Assembly (NCBI GenBank): GCA_002348365.1
Contig: DEBC01000119.1
Location: 79,028-114,697, forward strand
DNA from: Alphaproteobacteria bacterium UBA2966
GTDB lineage: Bacteria; Pseudomonadota; Alphaproteobacteria; UBA2966
Reading direction: 5' to 3'
DNA length: 35,670 bases
A model generated the notes under the pieces. That model searched no databases, was not told the origin of the DNA, and worked only from the letters and a program-made list of their open reading frames with translations. The first letter of the stretch is position 1, and every line of letters begins with the position of its first letter. A program made the position numbers and the translations under genes. Of this stretch, positions 8,030 through 17,283 are shown one piece after another.

Positions 8030-9457
8030 GTGGTGGAAGTGACATCCTATGGGGGCGAACGGGTGGCCGTGTTCGGTCTCGGCAAGAGCGGTCTTTCCGC
8101 GGCACGAGCGCTGGTCGCCGGTGGTGCCGAAGTCTGCGCCTGGGACGATGACGCCGCGCGCCGCGCGGACGCGGCGAGTTCGGAAGTGCCTCTCTCGGAT
8201 CTCTATGCCGAGTCGTGGGAACAGTTCTCCGCGTTGGTTCTGAGCCCGGGAATTCCGCTTCACTTCCCCGACCCCCATCCCTTGGTCGTTCGGGCCCGTC
8301 ACGCCAGCTGCGAAATCATTGGGGATATCGAGCTGTTCGCACGCGAGCGACCCGCCGGAAAGATAGCGGCGATCACGGGGACGAACGGCAAATCCACGAC
8401 AACGGTCCTGGCGGGGCATTTGTTGGAAGCGAGTGGCATGACGGTTGCTGTCGGGGGGAATGTGGGCGTTCCCATACTCGACCTTCCACCAGTGCCGGGT
8501 GACGGGGCGTACGTGATTGAATTGTCGTCCTATCAGATCGACCTGGCGCCGTCGTTGGCTGCTGATGTGGCAGTGCTACTCAACCTGAGTCCAGACCACC
8601 TGGACCGGCACGGAGGTATGGCCGGGTACGTTGCTTCCAAGAAACAGCTCCTGGATCGTCAGCTCCCGAATCAGGTTTCTATCGTCGGCATGGACGATGC
8701 GGAGAGCCGAACCATCTATGAAGGGATCAAGCAAAGCGGGCACGCAAGGACAGTGGCAATTTCCGCCACTGGAGCGCCGGACGCCGACGTCTTCGTTCGC
8801 GATGGCATCTTGCACGATTGTACGGATGACATCGTCAACCCGCAGCCGCTGGCAGATTTGCATCAGGCGCTCGATCTCAAGGGCTCTCACAATTGGCAGA
8901 ACGCCGCGGCCGCCTACGCCGTGGCACGCAGTCTCGGATGTGCACCGGATGCTGCGGCAAGCGCCCTGCTCAGCTTTCCCGGGTTGGAACATCGCATGGA
9001 GGAAATTGGCGATGTAGCAGGGGTCCGATTTGTTAACGATTCGAAGGCCACGAATCCCGACGCCGCGACGCGTGCCCTATCCTGCTATGAGAACATCTTC
9101 TGGATCGCGGGCGGGCAGGAGAAAGAAGGGGGTTTCCAGGCTCTCCAGCCTCTTTTTCCGAGGATTGCACAGGCCTTTCTCATAGGTGAGTCAGCAGAAT
9201 CGCTAGCTGAAGCGCTTGACGGTCAGGTCGCGACAACCGTGTCGGGCGATCTTGAGTCGGCCGTTCCCGAAGCGCACGCCATGGCACTGTCTCTCAACAG
9301 GCCTAGTTCTGTAATTCTCCTGTCTCCTGCCTGCGCGTCATTCGATCAGTTCAAGGACTTCGAGGCCCGCGGTAATCGTTTCAAGGAACTCGTCCGGGCC
9401 TTGTCTGCGCTGCACGACGGATTGGACACAAACCACCCGCAAGGAGGGGCTCAATGA
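8030..9457 (+). CDS. murD: UDP-MurNAc-L-Ala--D-Glu ligase MurD
   Basis: MurD adds D-glutamate to UDP-MurNAc-L-alanine in the cytoplasm. The 475-residue product has an N-terminal Rossmann region (VFGLGKSGLSAARAL), the P-loop ITGTNGKSTTT, ELSSYQIDL, NLSPDHLDRHGG, HNWQNAAAAYA, NDSKATNPDA and the C-terminal LLSPACASFDQFKDFEARG, all typical of MurD. The start is one of three close in-frame GTG codons (8030, 8033 or 8039) behind AGGTGAAGG at 8020-8028. The spacing favours 8033 or 8039, but I keep the first. The gap to mraY is 4 bp, and the end overlaps ftsW (ATGA). Confidence 0.95.
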   Translation: MVEVTSYGGERVAVFGLGKSGLSAARALVAGGAEVCAWDDDAARRADAASSEVPLSDLYAESWEQFSALVLSPGIPLHFPDPHPLVVRARHASCEIIGDIELFARERPAGKIAAITGTNGKSTTTVLAGHLLEASGMTVAVGGNVGVPILDLPPVPGDGAYVIELSSYQIDLAPSLAADVAVLLNLSPDHLDRHGGMAGYVASKKQLLDRQLPNQVSIVGMDDAESRTIYEGIKQSGHARTVAISATGAPDADVFVRDGILHDCTDDIVNPQPLADLHQALDLKGSHNWQNAAAAYAVARSLGCAPDAAASALLSFPGLEHRMEEIGDVAGVRFVNDSKATNPDAATRALSCYENIFWIAGGQEKEGGFQALQPLFPRIAQAFLIGESAESLAEALDGQVATTVSGDLESAVPEAHAMALSLNRPSSVILLSPACASFDQFKDFEARGNRFKELVRALSALHDGLDTNHPQGGAQ

Positions 9458-10578
9458 TCCTTCCGACACGGACAGACCCTTCGGTAATCGGGCGCTGGTG
9501 GTGGACGGTAGACCGTTGGATGTTGCTGGCGCTGCTGACACTGTCCGTCATCGGCATTCTTATGGTCGTCGCGGCGAGTCCCGCCGTCGCCGAGCGCTTG
9601 GGGCTCGAATCGTTCCACTTCGTCCGTCGTCAGTTCATTTATTTCATGCCTGCGCTGGCAGTCATGATCGGCGTATCTCTGCTGACGCCGCTGGCAATTC
9701 GCCGCGTGGCTGTCGTCGGACTCGTGGTGGCTCTCCTCGGTCTTCTGGCGACATTGGTGATCGGGCATGAAGTCAACGGGGCAAGCCGTTGGATCAAGCT
9801 GGGGGCGTTCGTCGTGCAGCCGTCGGAATTCGTGAAACCGACGTTGGCGGTCGCTACAGCGTGGATGTTGGCCGAGCAGCAAAAGAATGAGGAATTCCCC
9901 GGCTACATCGTCGCAGCAATCCTGTTGGCCCTGGCTTTGACCATGCTTATCCTGCAGCCGGATTTTGGCATGGCCGTCGTAGTGGGTGCGGTGTGTTTCG
10001 CTCAACTGTTTATGGGCGGGATGCCGACGACATGGGTCGCAGTACTCGTTGTGGTCGGTCTGGGTGGAGTCTCCTTGGCCTATGTATTATTGCCTCATGT
10101 GGCCAGTCGGATAGACCGCTTCCTGGATCCCGCCAGCGGCGACTCCTATCAGGTCGACAAAGCGATGGAGGCCTTTTCCAACGGCGGCGTCCTGGGCCGC
10201 GGTCCGGGAGAGGGAGTCGTCAAATTCGTCCTGCCGGACGCCCACAGCGATTTCATATTCGCAGTCGTCGGCGAGGAGTTTGGTCTTTTTGCCGGATTGG
10301 CGATCGTCGCGCTGTTTGCGTTCATCGTACTGCGGGGCTTCTACCGGATGTTCCAGGAGCGAAATATGTTCGTTCTTATGGCGACCGGCGGACTGCTCGT
10401 GCAGTTCGGGGCACAGGCAATCGTGAACATGGGTGTGAATGTGCGGCTTCTTCCTGCCAAGGGCATGACGTTGCCGTTCATTTCCTATGGTGGCTCATCG
10501 CTGCTCGCGTTGGCTCTGACGATGGGCATGGTTCTTGGACTGACCCGGCGTCGCAGTGGTCGGGGGCTGTCGCTATGA
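9454..10578 (+). CDS. ftsW: Septal peptidoglycan polymerase FtsW (SEDS family)
   Basis: FtsW is the SEDS-family glycosyltransferase that polymerises lipid II at the septum in complex with FtsI. The 374-residue product is polytopic with about ten membrane segments. It has the SEDS signatures WIKLGAFVVQPSEFVKP, LQPDFGMAVV, GRGPGEGVVKFVLPDAHSDF (with the acidic residue of the family) and the C-terminal LPFISYGGSSLLAL. A near-perfect AAGGAGG at 9441-9447 lies 6 nt before the ATG, which overlaps the murD stop. It ends in an ATGA overlap with murG. Confidence 0.96.
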   Translation: MILPTRTDPSVIGRWWWTVDRWMLLALLTLSVIGILMVVAASPAVAERLGLESFHFVRRQFIYFMPALAVMIGVSLLTPLAIRRVAVVGLVVALLGLLATLVIGHEVNGASRWIKLGAFVVQPSEFVKPTLAVATAWMLAEQQKNEEFPGYIVAAILLALALTMLILQPDFGMAVVVGAVCFAQLFMGGMPTTWVAVLVVVGLGGVSLAYVLLPHVASRIDRFLDPASGDSYQVDKAMEAFSNGGVLGRGPGEGVVKFVLPDAHSDFIFAVVGEEFGLFAGLAIVALFAFIVLRGFYRMFQERNMFVLMATGGLLVQFGAQAIVNMGVNVRLLPAKGMTLPFISYGGSSLLALALTMGMVLGLTRRRSGRGLSL

Positions 10579-11726
10579 CCGGGCGAACCATCGTGTTGGC
10601 GACCGGAGGAACCGGGGGGCACATGTTCCCGGCGCAGGCTTTGGCCGACGAACTTCTCTTTCGGGATGAACGCCCGGTTTTGCTCACTGATGATCGAGGG
10701 GCTGAACGCTCGGCGTTCGATTCGCGTGTCGAAGTGCACATTGTCCGTGCAGGTACGTTCACGGGCCAGAGTGCGCTCGGCAAGGCGCGAGGGTTCGTCA
10801 GTATCGCCGCGGGCTGCTGGGAAGCTCATCGCTTGCTCAAGGAATTGGCTCCCGCAGTGGTCGTCGGATTCGGCGGATATCCATCGCTCCCGACGATGCT
10901 CTCGGCGACATATGCGGGAACGCGTACCATGATCCACGAGCAGAACGCCGTGCTCGGTCGTGTGAACCGGTTGCTCGCGCCCCGAGTTGATTCGATCGCG
11001 GTTGCCTACCTGAGCACCCAGCAGCTGAGTCCCGGCACGTTCTCTCGCGTCACGGTCATCGGAAACCCTGTTCGGGATGCCATTGCCGCCGTCCGGGATA
11101 TTCCCTACACGCTCCCGGACGACTCCGGGCCGTTCGAATTGCTGGTTTTCGGAGGCAGTCAGGGTGCTGCGATTTTCTCGGATGTCATTCCGAATGCCCT
11201 GGCTTTGCTACCCAAGGCGTCGCTGCAGCGATTGCGGGTGACCCAGCAATGTCGCCCCGAGGATCTGGAACGCGTCAAACACCAATATCATGCGGCCGGT
11301 ATTACCGCGGACCTTTCAACCTTCTTCTCTGATTTGCCGGCCAGATTGGCGGTAGCCCATGCCGTAATCGGGCGGGCCGGCGCTTCCACGTTGACTGAGC
11401 TCACGGTGGCCGGACGTCCAGGTATTCTCGTTCCCTATCCGCACGCCACGGACGATCATCAGACAGCCAATGCAAAGGCGTTAGCGGACGAAGGTGCCGC
11501 GTGGTTGATCCCCGAAGACAGGTTGTCATCCCGCACCCTGGCCGAGACGCTGGAGGCCCTGCTCGTTAATCCGGCGTACCTCGCCGACGTTGCTGAAATA
11601 GCGAGAAATATTGGACGTCCCAATGCAGCGCAGGGACTGGCCGATGTGGTGTGCCGATTGGCATCGCCCAATGGAGACCCTGGTCATGGAATTGGCAACG
11701 GTGCTCCGCATGAGGAGGCGGCATGA
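10575..11726 (+). CDS. murG: UDP-GlcNAc transferase MurG (lipid I to lipid II)
   Basis: MurG is the peripheral inner-membrane glycosyltransferase (GT28, GT-B fold) that adds GlcNAc to lipid I. The 383-residue product begins with the donor/acceptor loop LATGGTGGHMFPAQAL and carries GFGGYPSLPT, HEQNAVLGRVNRLL, GNPVRDAI, FGGSQGAAIFSDVIP and GRAGASTLTELTVAGRPGIL, with PHATDDHQTANA near the C-terminus. The ATG at 10575 overlaps the ftsW stop (ATGA). The frame is open upstream to 9993, but that part lies inside ftsW and is not MurG-like. The end overlaps murC. Confidence 0.95.
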   Translation: MTGRTIVLATGGTGGHMFPAQALADELLFRDERPVLLTDDRGAERSAFDSRVEVHIVRAGTFTGQSALGKARGFVSIAAGCWEAHRLLKELAPAVVVGFGGYPSLPTMLSATYAGTRTMIHEQNAVLGRVNRLLAPRVDSIAVAYLSTQQLSPGTFSRVTVIGNPVRDAIAAVRDIPYTLPDDSGPFELLVFGGSQGAAIFSDVIPNALALLPKASLQRLRVTQQCRPEDLERVKHQYHAAGITADLSTFFSDLPARLAVAHAVIGRAGASTLTELTVAGRPGILVPYPHATDDHQTANAKALADEGAAWLIPEDRLSSRTLAETLEALLVNPAYLADVAEIARNIGRPNAAQGLADVVCRLASPNGDPGHGIGNGAPHEEAA

Positions 11727-13162
11727 GATCACTTCCTCTTGACATAGGCCTGATTCACTTTGTTGGCATTGGCGGCATTGGTATGAGCGGTATCGCCGAG
11801 GTGATGCACAATCTGAACTACCGCGTTCAGGGTAGTGATATCGCCGAAAATGCGAGTGTCCGCAGGCTCCGCGAAAAAGGCATTGAAGTGATGCTCGGAC
11901 ATGATGCTGCAAATGTCGAGGAGGCGGCAGTCGTCGTTGTCTCGTCCGCAGTCAGTCAGGACAACCCCGAGGTCATGGCAGCACGGGATCGTTTGGTTCC
12001 GGTCGTACGCAGGGCAGAGATGCTGGCGGAACTAATGAGGCTGAAGTGGTCGATCGCGGTTGGGGGGACCCACGGCAAAACCACCACGACCTCGTTGGTC
12101 GCAGCGCTTCTCGATGCGGCCGACTATGACCCGACCGTGATCAACGGCGGAATCATCAATGCTTACGGCACAAATGCCCGGCTTGGTGAAGGAGAGTGGA
12201 TGGTTGTCGAGGCCGACGAGTCCGACGGGACGTTCGTCAAACTCCCGGCGACCATAGCCATCGTGACCAACATCGATCGGGAGCATATGGACTTCTACGG
12301 GACGTTCGATGCTGAACGTGCTGCGTTCCAGTCTTTCGTGGAGAACATTCCGTTCTACGGACTTTCAGTGCTGTGTATCGACCACCCTGAGGTTCAGTCG
12401 ATGATCGGTCGTGTCTCTGATCGGAGAATCGTCACTTATGGACTGAGTCCCCAGGCTGATGTGCGCGGATCAGATGTCCGGTTTTCCCCGCAAGGAGCCG
12501 TCTTCGATGCAGTCATCAGTGACCGTCACGGTGGTGAGGCAACGGTGGTCGAGCGGCTTGAGTTGCCGATGTTCGGTGAACACAACGTCCAGAATGCCCT
12601 CGCTGCAGTTGCTGTGGCATGGGAGATGGGAGTTCCCGCAGAAACCATTCGGCACGGTCTTTCCCGCTTCACGGGTGTCAAACGGCGCTTTACCAAGACC
12701 GGCGAGGCGGGCGGCGTCACTGTGATCGATGACTATGGTCACCACCCCATCGAAATTAGCGCCGTCCTGGCTGCCGCTCGCAAGGCATGCCAGCAGCGAG
12801 TCGTGGCGATCGTGCAACCGCATCGTTTCAGCCGCCTGCACGACTTGTTTGAAGAGTTTTGTGGCTGTTTTCACGACGCCGATACGATCATCGTAGCCGA
12901 CGTCTATGCAGCCGGTGAGCAACCGATACCCGACGTAAATCGCGATGCACTCGTTTCCGGTCTGCGCAAACACGGCCACCGGCACGTGCTGCCTCTCGAG
13001 GGGCCGGAACACTTGGCGGAGCTCGTAGCGGAATGGACCAGCCCAGGAGATTTCGCGGTCTGTCTGGGCGCTGGGAACATCACCGCTTGGGCGAACGAGC
13101 TCCCTGAACAACTCGCGAGCATTCAAAGCCGTCAGGATCAGGCGAAGCGGGGGACTGGCTGA
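11723..13162 (+). CDS. murC: UDP-MurNAc--L-Ala ligase MurC
   Basis: MurC commits UDP-MurNAc to stem-peptide synthesis by adding L-alanine. The 479-residue product has the N-terminal HFVGIGGIGMSGIAEV loop, the P-loop GGTHGKTTTT, EADESDGTF, TNIDREHMDFYG, IDDYGHHPIEI and VQPHRFSRLHDLF, all diagnostic of MurC within the Mur ligases. GAGGAGG at 11712-11718 precedes the ATG, which forms an ATGA overlap with murG. Its stop overlaps the murB start as TGATG. Length is normal. Confidence 0.96.
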   Translation: MRSLPLDIGLIHFVGIGGIGMSGIAEVMHNLNYRVQGSDIAENASVRRLREKGIEVMLGHDAANVEEAAVVVVSSAVSQDNPEVMAARDRLVPVVRRAEMLAELMRLKWSIAVGGTHGKTTTTSLVAALLDAADYDPTVINGGIINAYGTNARLGEGEWMVVEADESDGTFVKLPATIAIVTNIDREHMDFYGTFDAERAAFQSFVENIPFYGLSVLCIDHPEVQSMIGRVSDRRIVTYGLSPQADVRGSDVRFSPQGAVFDAVISDRHGGEATVVERLELPMFGEHNVQNALAAVAVAWEMGVPAETIRHGLSRFTGVKRRFTKTGEAGGVTVIDDYGHHPIEISAVLAAARKACQQRVVAIVQPHRFSRLHDLFEEFCGCFHDADTIIVADVYAAGEQPIPDVNRDALVSGLRKHGHRHVLPLEGPEHLAELVAEWTSPGDFAVCLGAGNITAWANELPEQLASIQSRQDQAKRGTG

Positions 13163-14142
13163 TGGCCGCGTCTGCCCCCGCACGTTCCCCGCTCTTGCAG
13201 CGACTGCCGGAGGCTCGTGGTGAGCTCAGGGCGGACGCGCCGCTGGCGAAAGCTACATGGTTCCAGGTCGGCGGACCTGCCGAGGTTCTGTTCCGACCAC
13301 GGGACTTGGAGGACCTGGAGACATTCCTGAAGTTGAAACCGGCCGATGTTCCCCTCACGGTTCTCGGCGCAGGTACGAATGTATTGGTCCGGGATGGCGG
13401 AATTGACGGGGTTGTTGTCCGCCTCGGAAAGTCGTTCGCGGATATTGCTGTGCAGGGTGACCAGATCGTTGCGGGAGCCGCGGCGATGGATGTCAGCGTC
13501 GCACGCGCGGCTGCAGCGGCCGGTATTTCGGGCATGGAGTTTCTCAGCGGCGTCCCTGGCACCATCGGCGGTGCCATCAGAATGAACGCGGGCGCCTACG
13601 GTCGTGAACTCGGCGATATCATCGTTTCTGCCGAGGCAGTGGGCTCTGACGGCCAGCGTCGTGTTTTCAGTTCTTCGGGACTTGGTCTTGGCTACCGTGA
13701 ATGCGCCGTTCCTGACAGCTGGATATTCGTATCGGCCACTTTGCGAGGTGCTACGGACGCGAAGGGAACGATCGAGTCGAAGATGTCTGCGGTGCAGGCC
13801 GCCCGCACAGAGAGTCAGCCAATCCGGTCTAAGACCGGAGGCAGCACCTTCGCAAATCCCGCCGAGTCCGAAGCCGATGGTGCCAAGGCATGGCAGTTGA
13901 TAGATCAGGCCGGCTGCCGGGGCCTCCAACGCGGCGACGCCATGGTTTCCAACTTGCATTGCAATTTTCTCATCAACAACGGTGCTGCTTCTGCGGCTGA
14001 TCTCGAGGCTCTTGGTGAAGAGGTGCGTCGTCGCGTTGCAGAGGCCACGGGCATTGTCCTGCGATGGGAGATTCGACGCATTGGAAATCATGTCCACGGT
14101 CTGGCTGCACGCGATCTTCCCGGGGAAGGTGGCGCAACATGA
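13162..14142 (+). CDS. murB: UDP-N-acetylenolpyruvoylglucosamine reductase MurB
   Basis: MurB is the FAD- and NADPH-dependent reductase that turns enolpyruvyl-UDP-GlcNAc into UDP-MurNAc, the substrate of MurC. The 326-residue product shows the FAD-binding region (KATWFQVGGPAEVLF, VLGAGTNVLVRDGGIDGVV, GVPGTIGGAIRMNAGAYG), GYRECAVPD and the catalytic-serine segment KTGGSTFANP. The substrate-site motif near the C-terminus reads NLHCNFLIN, with Cys where related enzymes often have Ala; I take this as minor variation. GGGGGA lies just before the ATG. The start overlaps murC and the end overlaps ddlB. Confidence 0.95.
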   Translation: MAASAPARSPLLQRLPEARGELRADAPLAKATWFQVGGPAEVLFRPRDLEDLETFLKLKPADVPLTVLGAGTNVLVRDGGIDGVVVRLGKSFADIAVQGDQIVAGAAAMDVSVARAAAAAGISGMEFLSGVPGTIGGAIRMNAGAYGRELGDIIVSAEAVGSDGQRRVFSSSGLGLGYRECAVPDSWIFVSATLRGATDAKGTIESKMSAVQAARTESQPIRSKTGGSTFANPAESEADGAKAWQLIDQAGCRGLQRGDAMVSNLHCNFLINNGAASAADLEALGEEVRRRVAEATGIVLRWEIRRIGNHVHGLAARDLPGEGGAT

Positions 14143-15053
14143 CACAACATGTCGCAGTTCTCATGGGCGGTTGGTCGGCGGAGCGCGAAGTGTCGCTCGT
14201 CACCGGCGACGCGGTGTGCGCCGCGCTCAAGGAGACCGGTTACCGCGTGACAGCGATCGACGTCGCTCCCGATATCTTTGATGTCCTTTCAGGTCTGAAG
14301 CCCGATGTCGCCTTCAACGCACTGCACGGTCGGTTTGGCGAGGACGGATGCATCCAGGGGATTCTCGAAGTGCTGAAAATTCCCTACACGCACTCTGGTG
14401 TTCTCGCCTCAGCGCTCGCCATGGATAAACCGCGGGCGCGGCAGATGTTCGCCTCTGTCTCGATACCGTGTCCGGAGGGCCGTGTCGTCCATCGTGACGA
14501 AGTGCTCAATGGCCAGGTTTTCGATCCACCCTACGTCCTGAAGCCGACAAACGAAGGATCCAGCGTCGGCGTTCGCCTTGTTTTCGAGGGTGACAATATG
14601 TCGCCTCTCGATGAGGCCAACTGGGCCTACGGAAAGCAGGTGCTCATCGAAAAGTATATTCCAGGCCGCGAGATCCAGGTGGCCGTGATGAATGACAAGG
14701 CCCTTGGCGCCATTGAGATACGGCCCAAAAAGAGATTCTACGATTACGAAGCCAAATACACGGATGGCTGGGCCGACCACATCATGCCGGCCGAGATACC
14801 CGAAGCCGCCTATGAGGAGAGCCTCAGACTCGCCTTGCTGGCGCACCAAACTCTTGGGTGTCGCGGCGTTACCCGGTCGGATCTGCGGTACGACGATACG
14901 ATCACCGGCGAAGCGCAGCTGTATATGCTGGAAGTTAATACCCAGCCGGGTATGACCCCGCTTTCTTTGGTGCCCGAGATAGCGGCCCACATCGGTATTT
15001 CCTTCGCTGAACTGACCGACCTGATCGTCCAGGACGCGGGGTGTCAGAGATGA
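14139..15053 (+). CDS. ddlB: D-alanine--D-alanine ligase
   Basis: Ddl is an ATP-grasp enzyme joining two D-alanines for MurF. The 304-residue product begins VAVLMGGWSAEREVSL and carries ALHGRFGEDGCIQG, YTHSGVLASALAMDK, the ATP-grasp segment YVLKPTNEGSSVGV, DYEAKYTDGWADH and the metal-binding LEVNTQPGMTPLSLVPE. All family landmarks are present and the length is normal. The ATG at 14139 overlaps the murB stop (ATGA); the frame is open to 14064 inside murB, but that part is not Ddl-like. The name ddlB reflects its location in the dcw cluster. Confidence 0.95.
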   Translation: MTQHVAVLMGGWSAEREVSLVTGDAVCAALKETGYRVTAIDVAPDIFDVLSGLKPDVAFNALHGRFGEDGCIQGILEVLKIPYTHSGVLASALAMDKPRARQMFASVSIPCPEGRVVHRDEVLNGQVFDPPYVLKPTNEGSSVGVRLVFEGDNMSPLDEANWAYGKQVLIEKYIPGREIQVAVMNDKALGAIEIRPKKRFYDYEAKYTDGWADHIMPAEIPEAAYEESLRLALLAHQTLGCRGVTRSDLRYDDTITGEAQLYMLEVNTQPGMTPLSLVPEIAAHIGISFAELTDLIVQDAGCQR

Positions 15054-15946
15054 CGTCTAAATCTCGCCAGCTCGCGGACGATCGCGTGACGAAGATTACG
15101 TGCGCGCCACGACCCGCCCAGGCGCGGCCCGCAAATCGGCGAATTCGGATCATTCGGCCGACATCGATTCGCAAAGTCATCCGAGTCACTGCGATCCCAA
15201 TGACCATTGCCGTACTGGGTCTGGGAGCCTACTGGATGCATCGGACCAGCGCTCTGGAGACGTTGCAGGTTATCGCTGAGCGGCAGTATCGACACGTAAT
15301 GCTGTCGAGCGGATTGACGGTCCAGGACGTGATTGTTTCGGGACGTCGTCATGCGCGCCATGCTGAAATTTTGGATGCCCTGAATGCTGCTCGGGGCGAG
15401 CTCATTCTCGACGTGAGTCCCGAGACGGCACGCCAGCGCATCGAGGTCTTGGGTTGGGTTAGGTCCGCGACTGTGCGGCGGCAGTTTCCCGGAACAATTC
15501 AGGTCAATATCGTCGAGCGGAGGCCGTTTGCGCTGTGGCAACGGAGCGGCCAGGTGTCGCTCATCGATCGCGAAGGCCAAGTCATCGGCTCCGAGGATTT
15601 GGCCGAATTCAGCACCTTGCCGGTTATCGTCGGTAAGGACGCTCCACAACATGTCGGCGCCCTGGTTGCCGTTCTGTCACGGCAGCCGATGCTGCTCGCA
15701 CACTTGGATGCTGCCACGCGGGTGTCCGGTCGGCGGTGGGATATCAGATTGAGCAGCGGACTGGAAATTCGTCTGCCCCAACATGGTGTGGCTGAGGCAT
15801 GGGACCTGCTCGCGACATTGGTCACGGATCATCGGCTTCTTGAACGTGACGTAATCGCCATCGACCTGCGCGTGAAAGACCGGCTGGCGATTCGGCTGGG
15901 CCCGGCCAGCGCGGCTACGCATCTTGGAGAAGGACATAACACGTGA
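15050..15946 (+). CDS. ftsQ: Cell division protein FtsQ
   Basis: FtsQ is a bitopic divisome protein that links early and late division proteins by binding FtsL and FtsB. The 298-residue product has a basic cytoplasmic tail of about 45 residues. One membrane segment follows (around VTAIPMTIAVLGLGAYWM), then a POTRA-like domain (TVQDVIVSGRRHARHAEIL to VNIVERRPFALWQ) and the FtsQ beta domain (SLIDREGQVIG, LPVIVG). I prefer ATG 15050, which overlaps the ddlB stop and has GGGG 8 nt upstream; a GTG at 15041 is the alternative. The end overlaps ftsA (GTGA). Confidence 0.92.
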   Translation: MTSKSRQLADDRVTKITCAPRPAQARPANRRIRIIRPTSIRKVIRVTAIPMTIAVLGLGAYWMHRTSALETLQVIAERQYRHVMLSSGLTVQDVIVSGRRHARHAEILDALNAARGELILDVSPETARQRIEVLGWVRSATVRRQFPGTIQVNIVERRPFALWQRSGQVSLIDREGQVIGSEDLAEFSTLPVIVGKDAPQHVGALVAVLSRQPMLLAHLDAATRVSGRRWDIRLSSGLEIRLPQHGVAEAWDLLATLVTDHRLLERDVIAIDLRVKDRLAIRLGPASAATHLGEGHNT

Positions 15947-17229
15947 AGATGGAACCGCTCTTGTTCGTCAGTGATTCGAGTTCGAGGCGGGTAGTCCGCA
16001 GCGGACTGATCGCGGCGCTCGATATCGGCACCACGAAGGTTTGCTGCTTCGTCGCTCGGGTCAGTCCACAGGATGGAATTCGAGTGGTCGGGATTGGACA
16101 TCAGGTTTCGCGTGGTTTGCGGGGCGGAACCGTCATCGACCTCGACGCGACTGAGCTGGCCATCAGAGGCGCTGTTGACGCAGCGGAACGGTTGGCCGGC
16201 GAAACGGTGAAGCGGGTGTTCGTGAATCTGTCATGTGGCGATCCGGTTTCGCACACGGTTGGGGTTGAGGTCTCCGTGTCTGGACACGAGATCGAAGACG
16301 CAGATTTGCAGCATGTTCTTCATCAGGGAATGGCGCGCGCCGAGCCGGGCGAACGCGAAGTGGTTCATGCCATTCCCGGCTCCTTCACCATTGACGGCAC
16401 TGGCGGCGTGCGCGAGCCACGGGGCATGGTCGGTACGCGCCTCGGAGTCGACATGCATATCGTGACTGCCGCGGTTGGTCCGTTGCGCAACGCGCAGATT
16501 TGTGTCGAGAGGGCAATGCTCGAACTCGAGGGGATGGTCCTGTCGGGTTACGCGTCGGGCTTGTCGAGCCTCGTCGATGACGAGCGCAATCTCGGTGTAA
16601 CCCTGCTCGACATGGGGGGTGGAACAACGTCCATCGCCGTCTTCTCCGAAGGCAGCCTGATTTATGCGGATGTAATTCCGGTGGGTGGTCAACATGTGAC
16701 CAATGATATCGCTCGGGGATTGGCGACACCCATGGCCCAGGCCGAGCGAATGAAGACGTTATTTGGGAACGCGACGCCCAGTCCCTCTGACGAGCGAGAC
16801 ATGATCGATGTTCCTCAGGTTGGCGAAGCGGACCGTGCTGCCGCGAACCACATCCCTCGATCTGCCCTGACCGGGATCATTCAGCCCCGTCTCGAAGAGA
16901 CTTTGGAGATGGTTCGGGAGCGCCTGGAGTATTCAGGCCTCAGCCGCATGTCAGGGCGTCGACTTGTGCTCACCGGTGGTGCCAGCCAACTGCATGGCGT
17001 CAGCGAACTGGCGTCACGCGTGTTGGATAAGCAAGTGCGTATCGGACGGCCTGTGGCCATCCAGGGACTCGCCGAGGCGACTGGAGGGCCGGCGTTCGCC
17101 ACCTGTGCCGGTCTCCTGATGTATGGCGCACATGGATACGCCGAATCGCTCAGTTCGATTGAAGAATCACCACAGCAGACACGCGTTGGCCTCGCCCGGA
17201 TCGGGCAATGGTTCAAGCAGAATTTTTAG
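15943..17229 (+). CDS. ftsA: Cell division protein FtsA
   Basis: FtsA is the actin-like ATPase that tethers FtsZ filaments to the inner membrane. The 428-residue product has the phosphate-binding loops ALDIGTTKVCCFV and LLDMGGGTTSIAVF and the adenosine loop LTGGASQLHGVSELA. The C-terminal amphipathic membrane-targeting helix is GLARIGQWFKQNF. GGAGAAGGA lies 8 nt before the GTG at 15943, which overlaps the ftsQ stop (GTGA); ATG 15949 is a less likely alternative. The C-terminus is followed by the only large gap within the division block, before ftsZ. Confidence 0.95.
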   Translation: MKMEPLLFVSDSSSRRVVRSGLIAALDIGTTKVCCFVARVSPQDGIRVVGIGHQVSRGLRGGTVIDLDATELAIRGAVDAAERLAGETVKRVFVNLSCGDPVSHTVGVEVSVSGHEIEDADLQHVLHQGMARAEPGEREVVHAIPGSFTIDGTGGVREPRGMVGTRLGVDMHIVTAAVGPLRNAQICVERAMLELEGMVLSGYASGLSSLVDDERNLGVTLLDMGGGTTSIAVFSEGSLIYADVIPVGGQHVTNDIARGLATPMAQAERMKTLFGNATPSPSDERDMIDVPQVGEADRAAANHIPRSALTGIIQPRLEETLEMVRERLEYSGLSRMSGRRLVLTGGASQLHGVSELASRVLDKQVRIGRPVAIQGLAEATGGPAFATCAGLLMYGAHGYAESLSSIEESPQQTRVGLARIGQWFKQNF

Positions 17230-17283
17230 GACGCCGAGTGAGTAGGCGCCGCAACGAAAACGAACAAGAAAAGGAGAAGAACG

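Noticed and set aside
9993..10574. Extended MurG frame from 9993
   Set aside because: It is a shadow inside ftsW; the conserved MurG N-terminus begins at ATG 10575 with an ATGA overlap.
13138..14145. Minus-strand open frame of 335 codons opposite murB
   Set aside because: MurB on the plus strand is complete and in operon context; the antisense product shows no motif.
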